The translations under genes and the position numbers were made by a program. Below, in pieces: positions 10,642-20,335 of a stretch of 49,932 bases of DNA; the first letter of the stretch is position 1; the number at the start of each line of letters is the position of its first letter. The stretch lies in assembly GCA_947461205.1 (NCBI GenBank), contig CANHJG010000025.1, positions 1 through 49,932 of the forward strand, read 5' to 3'. Origin of the DNA: Opitutia bacterium (GTDB taxonomy: Bacteria > Verrucomicrobiota > Verrucomicrobiia > Opitutales > Opitutaceae). A model generated the notes under the pieces. That model did not search any database, had not been told where the DNA came from, and saw only the letters and a program-made list of their open reading frames with translations.

Positions 10642-12300
10642 GTGAAGCCCGCCACTGAAAAAGATTCCGCCCCGACTGATCCGGCGACAAACCGGCGAGG
10701 ACGGGTCGCCGCGTGGTTTGTGCGCGATGGGCGCGGCCCGAGGCGGAGGCGGGTGCGCTGGATGCGCGTGCTGGGGTGGTTGGGCGGGCTGATGGTCGCG
10801 GGCTATGTCGCGGCGGCGCTCGCGGCGTTCGGATTCGTGCGCTCCGTTCGCCACGTGGACGCGGTGGCTTTCACCGACATCCTGTTGCCGTCACGCTGGG
10901 ACCACTACCGCGTGGCGCAGGGTGACCAGCAGATCGCCGCGGCCAAGCGGTTGGTGGAGGAGCGGAAGTTCACGGAAGGATTTCTCTATGCGAGGGCAGG
11001 CGTCGCTGCGGCGCCGGGGAATCGCGACGGACGTCTGCTGTGGGCCGATCTGTTGGTCGCGGCGCGCCAGCCCGATAACGCGCGCAGGGCGTTGCTCGAC
11101 GGACTGCGTTACCACGGGGCCGATCCGGTTTACGTGAAGGCAGTGGTGACCTTTTTGCTCCAGCGGCAGGAAGACGCGCAGGTCGTCGCACTCGCGCATC
11201 GGTGGCTGCCGGCGGCCGTGCCCGGTTCGGACCACGCGCGCTTGTGGGCTCTCGCGGCGGGTACGGCCAGTGTTTTGCGGGGCAACTACGATCAGGCGGA
11301 AGATTTTTTGCGCGCCGTGCCTCGGCTCGCGGATTCGCGCGAGGGACGCTTGCTCTCCGCGAAACTGGAGTGGGACCGGGGCTACCGCGAACTCGCACTA
11401 GTCCAGTGGCGGCAACTCGCGTCCGCGTTGCCGCAGGATGCGGAGGTGCACCGGGAGCTGGTCGGTCACCTGCGGCAACAGGGTCTGATGGACGAAGCCC
11501 GCCGTCGGAGCCTTGAGCGGCAAATCGCGTTTCCCAAGGAGGTGGGGCCGCGCATCGAATTGCTGCATACCTACCGGCAGGCGGGCGAGGCGGTGCGGCT
11601 CGCCCGCGAGGCGGACGCGCTGCTCCGCGACTTCGGGGGCGATTCGGCGGCGTTGCTCTCGCTCGCGGATTTCGCCGCCAACGTTGGCGATGTCGCGCTC
11701 ATGCGCCGGGCTGTAGGCGAGGCGGCGGCGCGCGGGATGGAGCGCGATCCGTTCGCCCTGCTGCGGGTGGAAACGCTGGTGGTGGCGCGCGATTTTCAGG
11801 GGGCGGTGGAGGCGATCCGCGGTTATCGGGCGGAGTTTCCCGCCGGGGAGACGACGCATGCCGGAGTCCTCGACAGTCTGCAGGCGGCGGCGTTGCTGGG
11901 GCTGGGCGACGATTCGGCGGCGACGATGTTCCTCAACAGCTTTCTCGGCCAGGCGGATTTGCGGGCGGACAATCTGCTGGCCGTGGCGAACCGGTTGGCC
12001 GATCTGGGGGCCGTCGATGCGGCGCGCCGGACGCTCGCGCGGGCGGTCGAACTCGATCCGCTCAATCAGACGGCGCTCACGCGATTGGTCGAAGTCGAAG
12101 TGATGTTGAACGCGGGCGACGATCTTGCGGTCCACGTGCAGCGGTTGATTCGCCTGCGGCGTCCGTCGCCCGACATCCTGCGGGTCGCGCAACTGAAGCT
12201 GGGGAGCGATTGGTTTTTGTTTTCGGAGCCGTGCAAGGTCGCGCTGGAAGCGGTGCGGGCGGCGTTGGCCCGGCTGGGCGACGGTGGCGCGCGGCGGTGA
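10642..12300 (+). CDS. membrane-anchored tetratricopeptide-repeat protein
   Basis: A 552-residue protein starting at GTG 10642. An Arg-rich N-terminus (residues 20-44) precedes one membrane segment (about 42-65), and the rest is an array of helical TPR-like repeats. Repeat-like blocks such as EGFLYARAGVAAAPGNRDGR, DNARRALLDGLRYHGADP and AARRTLARAVELDPLNQTAL recur across 85-500, the last being a good TPR consensus. No catalytic motif is visible, so it is probably a scaffold at the membrane. It may be cotranscribed with the preceding YfgM-like gene. Which in-frame start is used is uncertain; GTG at 10642 is the most upstream that keeps a normal composition. Confidence 0.8.
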   Translation: MKPATEKDSAPTDPATNRRGRVAAWFVRDGRGPRRRRVRWMRVLGWLGGLMVAGYVAAALAAFGFVRSVRHVDAVAFTDILLPSRWDHYRVAQGDQQIAAAKRLVEERKFTEGFLYARAGVAAAPGNRDGRLLWADLLVAARQPDNARRALLDGLRYHGADPVYVKAVVTFLLQRQEDAQVVALAHRWLPAAVPGSDHARLWALAAGTASVLRGNYDQAEDFLRAVPRLADSREGRLLSAKLEWDRGYRELALVQWRQLASALPQDAEVHRELVGHLRQQGLMDEARRRSLERQIAFPKEVGPRIELLHTYRQAGEAVRLAREADALLRDFGGDSAALLSLADFAANVGDVALMRRAVGEAAARGMERDPFALLRVETLVVARDFQGAVEAIRGYRAEFPAGETTHAGVLDSLQAAALLGLGDDSAATMFLNSFLGQADLRADNLLAVANRLADLGAVDAARRTLARAVELDPLNQTALTRLVEVEVMLNAGDDLAVHVQRLIRLRRPSPDILRVAQLKLGSDWFLFSEPCKVALEAVRAALARLGDGGARR

Positions 12301-12356
12301 GCAGCCCCGCATCGCCGGCGGAAAAATCCCGCTGGAATCCGGGCGGGAGGAAGGCG

Positions 12357-13073
12357 CTAAACGCGCGGGTCAGGCGACCGGGGCCGACGCCGGCGGCGCC
12401 ACGCCGCGCCGCCGAGGGCCGCGGCGCCGGCGAGTGCCGCGTAGGTTGAGGGCTCGGGGATGGCGGAAATGGCACTGGCCGAAAAAGACAGATCATCCAC
12501 CCGCCAATTGGCCGATGTGGTCGTGCCGGACGGGGCGCCATAGAGGCGAAACGTGACGGGGGTGTTCGCCGCGGCGGCGACGGAGAAACTGGACAGGGTC
12601 ACAGAGGTCCACGTTGAGTTGGTGGACGTCACGATGGAGCCGAGCGCCGATGAAAATGAATCCACGCTCGAAAACAGGCTGAGCGTGGTCGGCCCGGTGC
12701 CGGCACTGCGGGAGCCAAGCGTCAACCCCGTTGCCGAGATTTGGTAGCCGTTTGCCGGCGTGACCGTGAATTCAAAATACGTGGAGGACGAGGGGGACAA
12801 CGATGCCGATGCGACCGTCCTGACGGCGGCGTTGTTTCCTCCGGAGGCTCCGCTGTTGGTCGAGGCGGAGGTGATGTTGAAGGCCAGGGAAGACGTTCCG
12901 GCCAAATTTCCGGCCGAAAGCACGCCTCCGGAAAGGTTGGCGACCGTGGCCGATGGCGCACCGGTGCCATCGGTGAAGCTCCAGACGATCTGGGCACGGA
13001 GGCCGCCCAGGCCGTTAAGAAACAGGGCCGATGACAGAATCGTTCGAAGGGTGATCTTCATGGTGAACGCCAT
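12357..13073 (-). CDS. PEP-CTERM-sorted secreted protein
   Basis: A 238-residue exported protein. The N-terminus MAFTMKITLRTILSSALF is a signal peptide with likely cleavage after LRA (QIVW follows). The middle is Ser/Thr/Gly-rich, beta-type sequence. The C-terminus carries the complete PEP-CTERM sorting signal: IPEPSTYA, a short hydrophobic span (ALAGAAALGGAAW) and an Arg cluster (RRRRRPR). Such proteins are processed by exosortase (XrtA-like, not in the window) in EPS-producing bacteria and are common in Verrucomicrobiota. The start could instead be the second Met, at 13061. A 43-codon upstream extension is Pro/Arg-rich and rejected. The substrate or surface role is unknown. Confidence 0.85.
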   Translation of the reverse strand: MAFTMKITLRTILSSALFLNGLGGLRAQIVWSFTDGTGAPSATVANLSGGVLSAGNLAGTSSLAFNITSASTNSGASGGNNAAVRTVASASLSPSSSTYFEFTVTPANGYQISATGLTLGSRSAGTGPTTLSLFSSVDSFSSALGSIVTSTNSTWTSVTLSSFSVAAAANTPVTFRLYGAPSGTTTSANWRVDDLSFSASAISAIPEPSTYAALAGAAALGGAAWRRRRRPRSPDPRV

Positions 13074-13728
13074 TTCAAGGTCGGTGCGGGATGGAGGCGG
13101 TGGGGGTCGGGCGGGCGCGGAGAGCGGGGAGCGGGGAGCAGGGACGGGGCGGCCTTTGGATTTCGTCGAGAGATCGCGGGCACCCCGGCGCCAGCGGGCC
13201 ATGCCCCATTCTTAGCAGGTTCGTGCGAGCGGTGGTCCTGCGTTGACACCCCAATTTTGGGGTCACGACCCCCTGTACAAAAGGTAGGCGACGGCCTTTT
13301 AAACCGTAGGCCGTGACTGCCGGGCGGGACGGCCAACGATCCGCCGGCTTGCCGTGGGAGTGGGGAGGCTGGTTTTTGGCGACCACGCCGGTGGGCGACG
13401 AGGCGCGGGCGCAGCTCCCGGGGCCGGATGGGGGGAAGAGGTTTCCCGGTCGGACCGAGACGACGGTGGGCGTTTCGAGCTGCGGCCCGACGCGGCGGGA
13501 CCGGCGTGTCCGTCTAGAGGGCCGGTTTCCCGCGGCTTTCCCTCCCGGAGCGTTAAACACTTCCCGAGAGAAACGCCGAAAATCGTGCCAACGGCGTGGA
13601 TTTCTAATAGGAAAATCTGAACTAAACTCCCGCAGCGTTTAATGCGCGGGTTTCGTAACACGTTTAACCCCGGGGATATCATCCCGGTCGTTAAACGATC
13701 CGATCTAAGTTCGGATAATTTCAGAAAA
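13074..13728. other. intergenic region with repeated TTAAAC boxes, no supported gene
   Basis: 655 bp between the PEP-CTERM gene and tRNA-Pro. No frame gives a convincing protein. Four CGTTTAA/TTAAACG-type boxes lie within about 150 bp (13551, 13636, 13661 and 13689, in both orientations). A dyad CCGGGGAT...ATCCCGG (13670-13687) lies between the last two. ACGGCC...GGCCGT at 13291-13314 is another small dyad. The region is locally AT-richer than its surroundings and lies downstream of the tRNA. Confidence 0.45.
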
Positions 13729-13805
13729 TGGTCGGGGCGATAGGATTCGAACCTACGACCTCCTGGTCCCAAACCAGGCGCTCTACCAGGCTAAGCTACA
13801 CCCCG
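13729..13805 (-). tRNA. tRNA-Pro (anticodon TGG)
   Basis: 77 nt on the minus strand. The acceptor CGGGGTG pairs with CGCCCCG (one G-U), followed by ACCA. The D-arm contains AGCTTAGCCTGGTAGAGC. The anticodon arm is CCTGG-TTTGGGA-CCAGG, with anticodon TGG at positions 34-36. The T-arm is TAGGTTCGAATCCTA. CCA is encoded. All four stems can be paired by eye. Flanking genes are unrelated, so it is probably a single-gene unit. Confidence 0.97.
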
Positions 13806-14045
13806 AAGTGGCGAAGAGGACGGGGGAAGCGCGGGCGTGTCAATGGCGGCGTGCGGCCGCCGGCGATTTAGGCATGCACGAGAAAGCTTTCCGTGGGTTT
13901 ACGATCAGGGAGAGGGTTGGAAACCGCCGGTTTTCGTAGGCTCCGCGTCCCCCGGAGCGGGTGGGTTTGCCGAGGGAGATTGTGCATAATCTCTGCTTGC
14001 CTCGTCCTGCGATTGTCCTTCTTCTGCGTTTTCACATTTCAATCC

Positions 14046-14570
14046 ATGGACACCATTTCTCGCGAAAATAACAGCATGTTGCCCGTTGGCGGCATCGTGG
14101 TCGGCGTAATTGGCCTGCTGCTCGGCGGCATCGCTCTCCTGCAAATCTCGAAGGTCAACAAGACCCTCGCCGAGCACCAAGCCAAAGTGGATCTGGTGGA
14201 TTCGGCCAAGAGTCAGGCCGAGACCGCGGCCGGGGTGGCCGAGAAGACCGCCAAGGAACTCGCGGGCCTCACGCGCTCGACGCAGGACGCGTTCAATCAG
14301 GTCGGAGGCGAGCTCGGCAATCTCCGCGGCGCGATCACCAAGATCGAAGAAGCCGCCAAGAAGCCGGCCCCAGTTGCGGCGGACAAAAAGGGCGGCAAGA
14401 GTGGTCCGGCCGTAGCCGGTCCCGGCGAGTACGTGGTCAAGGCGGGCGATGGCGGCGCGAAAATCGCGAAGGCCAACGGCGTTGCCTTGAGCGACCTGCA
14501 GGCGGTGAACCCCGGCGTCGATTGGACCAAGCTCAAGCCCGGACAAAAAGTTAAGCTCCCGAAGAAATAA
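14046..14570 (+). CDS. membrane-anchored LysM-domain protein
   Basis: A 174-residue protein with a hydrophobic membrane anchor at about 13-35 (PVGGIVVGVIGLLLGGIALL), a coiled-coil stretch rich in Ala/Glu/Lys (about 38-110), a Lys/Pro linker and a C-terminal LysM-like module (about 132-174). The module reads EYVVKAGDGGAKIAKANGVA then LQAVNPGVDWTKLKPGQKVK, which follows the LysM consensus (Y-V-V-K-x-G-D, N-P, L-x-x-G-Q). LysM binds peptidoglycan, so the protein may tether the inner membrane to the cell wall. The upstream in-frame extension to 13893 reads like non-coding sequence, so the ATG at 14046 is chosen. A Rho-independent terminator follows directly. Confidence 0.85.
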   Translation: MDTISRENNSMLPVGGIVVGVIGLLLGGIALLQISKVNKTLAEHQAKVDLVDSAKSQAETAAGVAEKTAKELAGLTRSTQDAFNQVGGELGNLRGAITKIEEAAKKPAPVAADKKGGKSGPAVAGPGEYVVKAGDGGAKIAKANGVALSDLQAVNPGVDWTKLKPGQKVKLPKK

Positions 14571-14596
14571 TTTCCTGCGCCCCGCGCGCGGTGCCA

Positions 14597-14631
14597 ATGC
14601 CTCCCTGCCTCGCGGCCCGGAGGCATTTTTT
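14597..14631 (+). terminator. Rho-independent terminator after the LysM gene
   Basis: The stem ATGCCTCC (14597-14604) pairs with GGAGGCAT (14619-14626), separated by a 14-nt GC-rich loop and followed by a run of T (14626-14631). It lies 27 bp after the LysM stop codon and 20 bp before the NUDIX start. Confidence 0.8.
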
Positions 14632-14650
14632 GTCTACCCCCAACGACCCC

Positions 14651-15253
14651 ATGAGCATGGCTCCTTCGTCCCGCCGGCCGTCCCGGTGGGAAAAACTCGG
14701 CTCCACGACCGTGGCGCAGACCCGCGTGCTCGACTTGCTCGGCGTGCGCTACCGGCACCCGGTGCGCGGGACGGAGAAGGACTTCGTCGTCGTGGCGCCG
14801 TCCGACTGGTGCAACGTCCTCGCGCTCACGACCGAAGGCCGGCTCGTGCTGGTGCGTCAGTTCCGCTTTGGGATCGATGAATTTTCCTTGGAGATTCCGG
14901 GAGGCGCGATGGAGGCGGGCGAAAATCCGATCGAGGCGGGGTTGCGCGAACTGCGCGAGGAAACGGGCTTCACGGGCACCCGGGCGCGTTTGCTCGGCAC
15001 CGTCCATCCCAATCCTGCGATCCAGTCCAACCGCTGTCATTTCGTCCTAGTCGAAGAGGCCGTGCAGTCGGCCGCGCTGGAGTGGGACGCGGATGAGGAA
15101 ATCGAGGTGACGACCGTGCCGGTGGACGAGGTGCTCGCGCACGCCCGGGACGGGGGCATCACGCATGCGCTCGTGCTCAGCGCGCTGTTTTTCCTGGAAC
15201 CCGACTGGCTGGCCCGCCGGGCAGGAGCCGCGACCGCGGTCCATTTGACTTAG
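14651..15253 (+). CDS. NUDIX hydrolase, ADP-ribose pyrophosphatase type
   Basis: A 200-residue NUDIX enzyme. The complete Nudix box G-x5-E-x7-R-E-x-x-E-E-x-G is at residues 85-107 (G85, E91, R99-E100, E103-E104, G106), which binds the metal ions for pyrophosphate cleavage. The upstream PSDWCNVLALTTEGRLVLVR and RQFRFGIDEFSLEIPGG are typical of ADP-ribose/NDP-sugar pyrophosphatases. The exact substrate is not determined by these motifs. The start at 14651 (MSMAPSSRRP) lies just downstream of the terminator; an upstream in-frame ATG would put the terminator inside the gene, so it is rejected. A second ATG at 14657 is also possible. Confidence 0.9.
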   Translation: MSMAPSSRRPSRWEKLGSTTVAQTRVLDLLGVRYRHPVRGTEKDFVVVAPSDWCNVLALTTEGRLVLVRQFRFGIDEFSLEIPGGAMEAGENPIEAGLRELREETGFTGTRARLLGTVHPNPAIQSNRCHFVLVEEAVQSAALEWDADEEIEVTTVPVDEVLAHARDGGITHALVLSALFFLEPDWLARRAGAATAVHLT

Positions 15254-15288
15254 GCGGATCCGCCCCTTACCTGAACTGCTCTTCGCCG

Positions 15289-16548
15289 ATGCCCGTCCCC
15301 ACTTTTACCAATTCTCCCGAGACCCTCGGTACCGCGCCGCCCGGTTTGGTGCCGCCGGCGCTGGAGCGGGAGCTGCGGAAGATTTACGACCGCAGTCCGC
15401 TCTACGGGCAGCGCTTCCCGCTGCACCAAGAACCGCTGCAATGGTCCTGTTACCGCGAAATCCCGGCACTGTCCAAAAAGGAAATTGTCGAGCGCGGACA
15501 CCAGGCATTTTTCGCGGATTATGCGGCCGTCGAGCGCGGGTTGACGGAAAAAAAATTCGAATACGAGAGCACGGGCGGCACCACGCAGTCGCCGATGACG
15601 GTGATTATGGAGGAAGGCTGGTGGAATGCGCAGACCGAGCGGGCGTATCGGGCCTCGCCGATTTTGCGGGAGTTTGCCGGCCGCCCGTATCGCAAGTGCG
15701 TCCTCGCGCCCGTCGGCTGTTCGAGCAACCTGTGTCCTTACGAGGACCATCCGTTCCCGCACCGCTACTTTGACGGGGTGGTCTATCTGAACCTCTCGAG
15801 CGATCCGTTCGCGTTTCCCGAGGGCGAATGGGACCGGATCGTGCGGGAATTGCAGGCGACGAAACCCGAGGTGATCGAAGGCGAGCCGGTGTATCTTTCT
15901 CTGCTTGCGCGCGCGGCGAAAAAGCGCGGCGTGACGGTGCCGAGCATCCGGGCGGTGATCCTCACCTACGGTAAGGCGAGCACGCAGCACGGCCGGCGGA
16001 TCGCCGACGTGTTCCCGGCGGCCCAGGTTGATCTCTACGGTTCGACCGAGGCGGGCTACCTGTTTGTCGGCGAGGCCTTCAAGGACAACTCGCAGGGGAT
16101 CGATGCCAACGCGTTTATCGAGCTCGTGCCGTGGCGGGCGGGCCTGCCGGACGTGTATCAGATTTACGTGACGACGCGCGACCGCGAGGCGATGCCGCTG
16201 CTGCGCTACCACACGGGGGACATCGTCCAGAAATTTCCGACCGGCTTCCGGCTGTTGGGCCGCGAGGGCAATTTATTTTTCCGCGCCGACGGTTCGCTGG
16301 TCTCGCCGACGGACTTGGACGCGGCGCTGCCGGAGAGTTTCGCGTGCTGGCACTACTCGCTCGTGCAGACGGGCGAGACGCGGTGGGATTTCCACTACGT
16401 GGCCGACGAGACGGCGGCGCACCGCGAGGTCGAGACCGCCCTGGCGCGGCTGCTGGGGGGCGGCGCGCGGGTAAACGCGTTTCGCCGTAAGTTTATCGCC
16501 CCGGCCGCGAGCGGGAAATTCGCGCTGTTGAAGCCGCTCGCGCGCTAG
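15289..16548 (+). CDS. adenylate-forming enzyme, phenylacetate-CoA ligase-like
   Basis: A 419-residue member of the AMP-forming acyl-CoA ligase superfamily, of the short PaaK/CapK-like branch. The ATP-binding P-loop is YESTGGTTQSP (92-102). A further signature is VDLYGSTEAGYLF (about 248-260), the adenine-binding motif, and then YHTGDIV (about 307-313) with the ribose-binding Asp. The N-terminal part (YDRSPLYGQRFP) and mid-part (PSIRAVILTYGKAST) fit the PaaK family. The substrate acid is unknown. It follows the NUDIX gene by 35 bp and may share its transcript. Length is near the family norm (about 430). Confidence 0.85.
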   Translation: MPVPTFTNSPETLGTAPPGLVPPALERELRKIYDRSPLYGQRFPLHQEPLQWSCYREIPALSKKEIVERGHQAFFADYAAVERGLTEKKFEYESTGGTTQSPMTVIMEEGWWNAQTERAYRASPILREFAGRPYRKCVLAPVGCSSNLCPYEDHPFPHRYFDGVVYLNLSSDPFAFPEGEWDRIVRELQATKPEVIEGEPVYLSLLARAAKKRGVTVPSIRAVILTYGKASTQHGRRIADVFPAAQVDLYGSTEAGYLFVGEAFKDNSQGIDANAFIELVPWRAGLPDVYQIYVTTRDREAMPLLRYHTGDIVQKFPTGFRLLGREGNLFFRADGSLVSPTDLDAALPESFACWHYSLVQTGETRWDFHYVADETAAHREVETALARLLGGGARVNAFRRKFIAPAASGKFALLKPLAR

Positions 16549-16706
16549 CGGGAGGGCGTGGGCCGGCCCGGTTCTACTTCCCGGCCTTCTAAAAAAGGTA
16601 AGGTTCGCTAATTGTGCGTGCGTTGGCGCACGCGTCCCTTTACTTCGTCGAAGCAGTAATCGATTTTCCCCACTCCCGTCCTGCGCTTCCCTCCTCTCTT
16701 TTTGCG

Positions 16707-17483
16707 ATGAACCTCGTTGGCTCCTTCTTCGGCTCTTCTATTGGCCGGAAAATCATCATGGCGCTCACCGGCGTGATCCTGATCGGCTTTGTGGTCGTTC
16801 ACCTCGTCGGCAATCTCCAGATTTTCCAGCATCCCGATCAGATCAACGGCTACGCCCAATTCCTCCACCAGCTCGGACCGCTGCTGTGGGTGGCCCGGAT
16901 CGGTCTGATCGCGGCCGCGTTGCTCCATATTTGGGCGGCGACCGTGCTGACCTTGGAAAACAAGCGGGCGCGCGGAGGCGACTATGCCTTCAAGCATACC
17001 ATCCAGGCGACGTTCGCCTCCCGGGCGATGCGCTGGACCGGCGTGGTCGTCCTCGCGTTTCTCATCTATCACCTTGCGCACTTCACGTTCGGCGTCGTGC
17101 AGACGGAGACCTTCAAGGACACCCCGCCGCTCAACCACTACTTGATGCAGAACGACTATCGGGTGGCCGGATTCACGGTCGTCAAGGCCGGCGCCGATGT
17201 CGCCAATGTCCACAGCATGGTGATCCTCGGATTCCAGCACAAAGCCGTTGCGGTCTTCTACATTGTCGCGGTCGGCTTGTTGAGCCTGCACCTCCTGCAC
17301 GGTTTCAACAGCCTCTTCCAATCGCTCGGTCTGCGTAATGCAAAATGGTCCGGGCTCCTGCACAAGGCGGCGCTCGCCCTTTGCGTCGTCTACTTCCTCG
17401 GCAATCTCGCCATCCCCGGCGCCGTGCTCACCGGTAAACTCCGGCCGCAGACCGCCAAGGTCGCCGCCCCGGCCCAACGCTAA
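16707..17483 (+). CDS. sdhC: succinate dehydrogenase / fumarate reductase cytochrome b subunit
   Basis: A 258-residue five-helix membrane anchor of the type-B succinate:quinone oxidoreductase, as in Bacillus and Bacteroidetes, with a single anchor protein and no SdhD. Helix 1 starts at IGRKIIMALTGVILIGFVVV, and conserved His residues fit axial heme ligands: H32 (VVHLVGN), the HIWA and LIYHLAHF helices, and HLLHGFNSLFQSLG near the C-terminal side. The family start is MNLVGSFFGSSIGRKI, so ATG 16707 is chosen over an upstream frame extension. It is the first gene of sdhCAB, with 12 bp to sdhA. Confidence 0.95.
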   Translation: MNLVGSFFGSSIGRKIIMALTGVILIGFVVVHLVGNLQIFQHPDQINGYAQFLHQLGPLLWVARIGLIAAALLHIWAATVLTLENKRARGGDYAFKHTIQATFASRAMRWTGVVVLAFLIYHLAHFTFGVVQTETFKDTPPLNHYLMQNDYRVAGFTVVKAGADVANVHSMVILGFQHKAVAVFYIVAVGLLSLHLLHGFNSLFQSLGLRNAKWSGLLHKAALALCVVYFLGNLAIPGAVLTGKLRPQTAKVAAPAQR

Positions 17484-17495
17484 AACCCTTCTGCC

Positions 17496-19418
17496 ATGGC
17501 CACGCTCGACTCCAAAATTCCCTCCGGTCCCCTCGCCGACAAGTGGCGCAAGCACAAGGTGGACATGAAGCTCGTCAATCCCGCCAACAAGCGGAAATAC
17601 GAAGTGATCGTCGTCGGAGCCGGCCTCGCCGGCTCCTCAGCCGCCTCGTCGCTCGCGGACCTGGGCTACAAGGTGAAGTGCTTCGTGTTTCACGACAGCC
17701 CCCGCCGCGCGCACTCGATCGCCGCGCAGGGCGGCATCAACGCCGCGAAGAACTACCAGAACGACGGCGACAGCGTGCACCGCCTGTTCTACGACACGAT
17801 CAAGGGCGGCGATTACCGCGCCCGCGAGGCCAACGTCCATCGTCTCGCCGAGGTTTCCGCCAATATCATCGACCAGTGTGTCGCGCAGGGCGTGCCCTTT
17901 GCCCGCGAATACGGCGGCCTCCTCGCGAACCGCTCGTTTGGTGGCGCCCAGGTGTCGCGCACCTTCTATGCGCGCGGCCAGACCGGGCAGCAGCTGCTGC
18001 TCGGCGCGTATTCCGCGCTCTCCCGCACGGTCGGCCAGGGGCTCGTCGAGCTCCACCCGAATTCCGAAATGCTGGATCTCGTCGTGGTCAACGGCCACGC
18101 GAAGGGCATCATCGTGCGCAACCTCAAGACCGGTGCAATCACGCGTCACGCGGCGGACGCCGTGATTCTCGCGACCGGCGGCTACGGCAACGTCTTCAAC
18201 CTCTCGACCTACGCGCGCCAGTCCAATGCGACGGCGATCTGGCGCGCCTACAAACGCGGCGCGTGCATGGCGAATCCTTGCTACACGCAGATTCACCCGA
18301 CGTGCATTCCGGTCAGCGGCGACTACCAGTCGAAGCTCACGCTGATGTCCGAGTCGCTCCGCAACGACGGCCGCATCTGGGCGCCGAAGAAAAAGGACGA
18401 CGCGAAGAAAGATCCCAACACGATCGCTGAAGCCGACCGCGACTATTTTCTGGAGCGGCTGTATCCGAGTTTTGGCAATCTGGCGCCACGGGATATCGCT
18501 TCGCGCGCGGCCAAGCGCGTGTGCGACGAAGGCCGCGGCGCGGGAGCCAGTGGGTTGGGCGTTTACCTTGATTTTTCCGATGCGATCAAACGTCTCGGCG
18601 AAAACGGCGTGCGGGAGCGCTATGGCAATCTCTTCGCGATTTATCACGAGATCACAGCCGAGAGCGGTTATAAGACTCCGATGCGCATCTATCCCGCCGT
18701 GCACTACACGATGGGCGGCCTCTGGGTGGACTATAACCTGATGTCCAACGTGCCCGGCCTCTTCGTGCTGGGCGAGGCAAACTTCTCCGATCACGGGGCC
18801 AACCGGCTCGGCGCCAGCGCGCTCATGCAGGGTCTCGCCGATGGATACTTCGTCATCCCGTATACGGTCGGCGATTACCTGGCTGGGCAAAAAGCCGGTT
18901 CGCGTCCGTCGATTGACTCAGCGGAGTTCAAGGCGGCCGCAGAGAACGTCACCGGGATGTCGCAGCGTTTCCTCGGCACGAAGGGTAAACAGCCCGTCAG
19001 TCACTTCCACAAGCGACTCGGCAAGATCATGTGGGATCATTGCGGCATGGCGCGCACGAAAGAAGGCTTGGAGTCGGCGCTGCAAAAGCTCCCGGCACTG
19101 CGGGAAGAATTTCACGCCACCGTCAATGTCCTCGGCTCGGGCGACACGCTCAACCAGTCGCTCGAACAGGCCGGCCGCGTAGCCGACTTCATTGAGCTGG
19201 GCGAGCTGATGTGCCGCGATGCGCTGACGCGCGAGGAAAGCTGCGGCGGTCATTTCCGCGAGGAGCACCAGTATCCCGACGGCGAGTGCAAGCGGGATGA
19301 CGAGCAGTTCGGCCATGTCGCGGCTTGGGAATTCCAGGGCAAGGACAAGACCCCGCTCCGCAACGTGGAGCCGCTCAACTACGAGTTCGTGAAGATGAGC
19401 GTCCGCAATTACAAATAA
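17496..19418 (+). CDS. sdhA: succinate dehydrogenase flavoprotein subunit
   Basis: A 640-residue flavoprotein that oxidises succinate to fumarate (or the reverse). The FAD-binding Rossmann motif is [14 protein letters not shown] (38-51). The covalent FAD histidine is H73 in [14 protein letters not shown]. Further motifs are the substrate-site HPTCIP (with the preceding TQI), [10 protein letters not shown], and [14 protein letters not shown] with the substrate-binding His. The long form (about 640 against 590 in E. coli) and the insert at [11 protein letters not shown] are typical of type-B enzymes. The C-terminal domain ends [15 protein letters not shown]. It is the middle gene of sdhCAB, 20 bp before sdhB. 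Confidence 0.97.
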   Translation: MATLDSKIPSGPLADKWRKHKVDMKLVNPANKRKYEVIVVGAGLAGSSAASSLADLGYKVKCFVFHDSPRRAHSIAAQGGINAAKNYQNDGDSVHRLFYDTIKGGDYRAREANVHRLAEVSANIIDQCVAQGVPFAREYGGLLANRSFGGAQVSRTFYARGQTGQQLLLGAYSALSRTVGQGLVELHPNSEMLDLVVVNGHAKGIIVRNLKTGAITRHAADAVILATGGYGNVFNLSTYARQSNATAIWRAYKRGACMANPCYTQIHPTCIPVSGDYQSKLTLMSESLRNDGRIWAPKKKDDAKKDPNTIAEADRDYFLERLYPSFGNLAPRDIASRAAKRVCDEGRGAGASGLGVYLDFSDAIKRLGENGVRERYGNLFAIYHEITAESGYKTPMRIYPAVHYTMGGLWVDYNLMSNVPGLFVLGEANFSDHGANRLGASALMQGLADGYFVIPYTVGDYLAGQKAGSRPSIDSAEFKAAAENVTGMSQRFLGTKGKQPVSHFHKRLGKIMWDHCGMARTKEGLESALQKLPALREEFHATVNVLGSGDTLNQSLEQAGRVADFIELGELMCRDALTREESCGGHFREEHQYPDGECKRDDEQFGHVAAWEFQGKDKTPLRNVEPLNYEFVKMSVRNYK

Positions 19419-19438
19419 GCCGCCGAAAATTTTCTCTC

Positions 19439-20251
19439 ATGGTCGCCGCATCCACCCCCCCCTCCCTCAGCGTTACCCTCCGTGTCTGGCGCCAAGCCGG
19501 GCCGAAGACCCTCGGCCAGTTCAAGGATTACGCCGCGAAGGATCTCAATCCGAACATGTCGTTCCTGGAGATGCTCGACGTCGTGAACGACGGACTGACG
19601 ATCAAGGGCGAGGAGCCCATCGCGTTTGCGCACGACTGCCGCGAGGGCATTTGCGGCACCTGCTCGCTCACGATCAACGGCAAGCCCCACGGCCCGGGCC
19701 GCGCCATCGCGACCTGCCAGACCTACCTGCGCAGCTTCCGCGACGGCGATATCATCGTCGTCGAGCCGTTCCGCGCGGCGGCGTTCCCGTTGGTCAAAGA
19801 CCTGGTCGTCGACCGCACGTCGTTCGACCAGATCATGCAGGCGGGCGGGTTTATCACCGCGCGCGCCGGTTCCGCCCCCGAGGCCAACGGCCTGCCGATC
19901 GCCAAGGGTGTGGCCGATCTCGCGATGGACGCCGCGCAATGCATCGGCTGCGGGGCCTGCGTGGCTGCGTGCAAGAACGCGAGCGCGATGCTCTTTGTCT
20001 CCGCCAAAGTGGGACATCTCGGTCTCCTGCCGCAGGGCCAGGCCGAGCGCGACCGCCGGGTGCTCGCAATGGTCCACACGATGGACGAAGCGGGTTTCGG
20101 CAGCTGCACGAACCAATACGAGTGCAGCGCCGCTTGCCCGAAGACGATCAGCCACGATTTCATCGCGCGGCTCAACCGCGATTACCTCGGTGCCACGTTG
20201 CGCCGCGCCTTCCAGCCCGAGGCGGCCACCACCGACGGCGGCGGGGCCTAA
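19439..20251 (+). CDS. sdhB: succinate dehydrogenase iron-sulfur subunit
   Basis: A 270-residue subunit that carries electrons from SdhA to quinone. The [2Fe-2S] cluster ligands are C67, C72 and C75 (CREGICGTC) plus C93 in ATCQTYLR. The ferredoxin-like half has [16 protein letters not shown] for one cluster, and [15 protein letters not shown] supplies the remaining Cys of the [3Fe-4S]/[4Fe-4S] clusters. The start at 19439 lies 20 bp after sdhA; an overlapping upstream extension inside sdhA is rejected. Transcription probably ends at the hairpin 23 bp downstream. Confidence 0.97.
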   Translation: MVAASTPPSLSVTLRVWRQAGPKTLGQFKDYAAKDLNPNMSFLEMLDVVNDGLTIKGEEPIAFAHDCREGICGTCSLTINGKPHGPGRAIATCQTYLRSFRDGDIIVVEPFRAAAFPLVKDLVVDRTSFDQIMQAGGFITARAGSAPEANGLPIAKGVADLAMDAAQCIGCGACVAACKNASAMLFVSAKVGHLGLLPQGQAERDRRVLAMVHTMDEAGFGSCTNQYECSAACPKTISHDFIARLNRDYLGATLRRAFQPEAATTDGGGA

Positions 20252-20274
20252 ACGACCGAAACCAAGAAGTGAGC

Positions 20275-20302
20275 GGCGCGGCCATCGGGTCGCGCCTTTT
20301 TT
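20275..20302 (+). terminator. Rho-independent terminator of sdhCAB
   Basis: GGCGCGGCC (20275-20283), loop ATCG, GGTCGCGCC (20288-20296) form a 9-bp stem with one G-U pair, followed by TTTTTT. It lies 23 bp after the sdhB stop. Confidence 0.85.
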
Positions 20303-20335
20303 GTGACTTCCCGCGACGCTCCGGGTTTTCCGGGC

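Noticed and set aside
13313-13642. 109-codon plus-strand frame between the PEP-CTERM gene and tRNA-Pro
   Set aside because: Composition follows local base content, no motif, and alternative frames are equally open.
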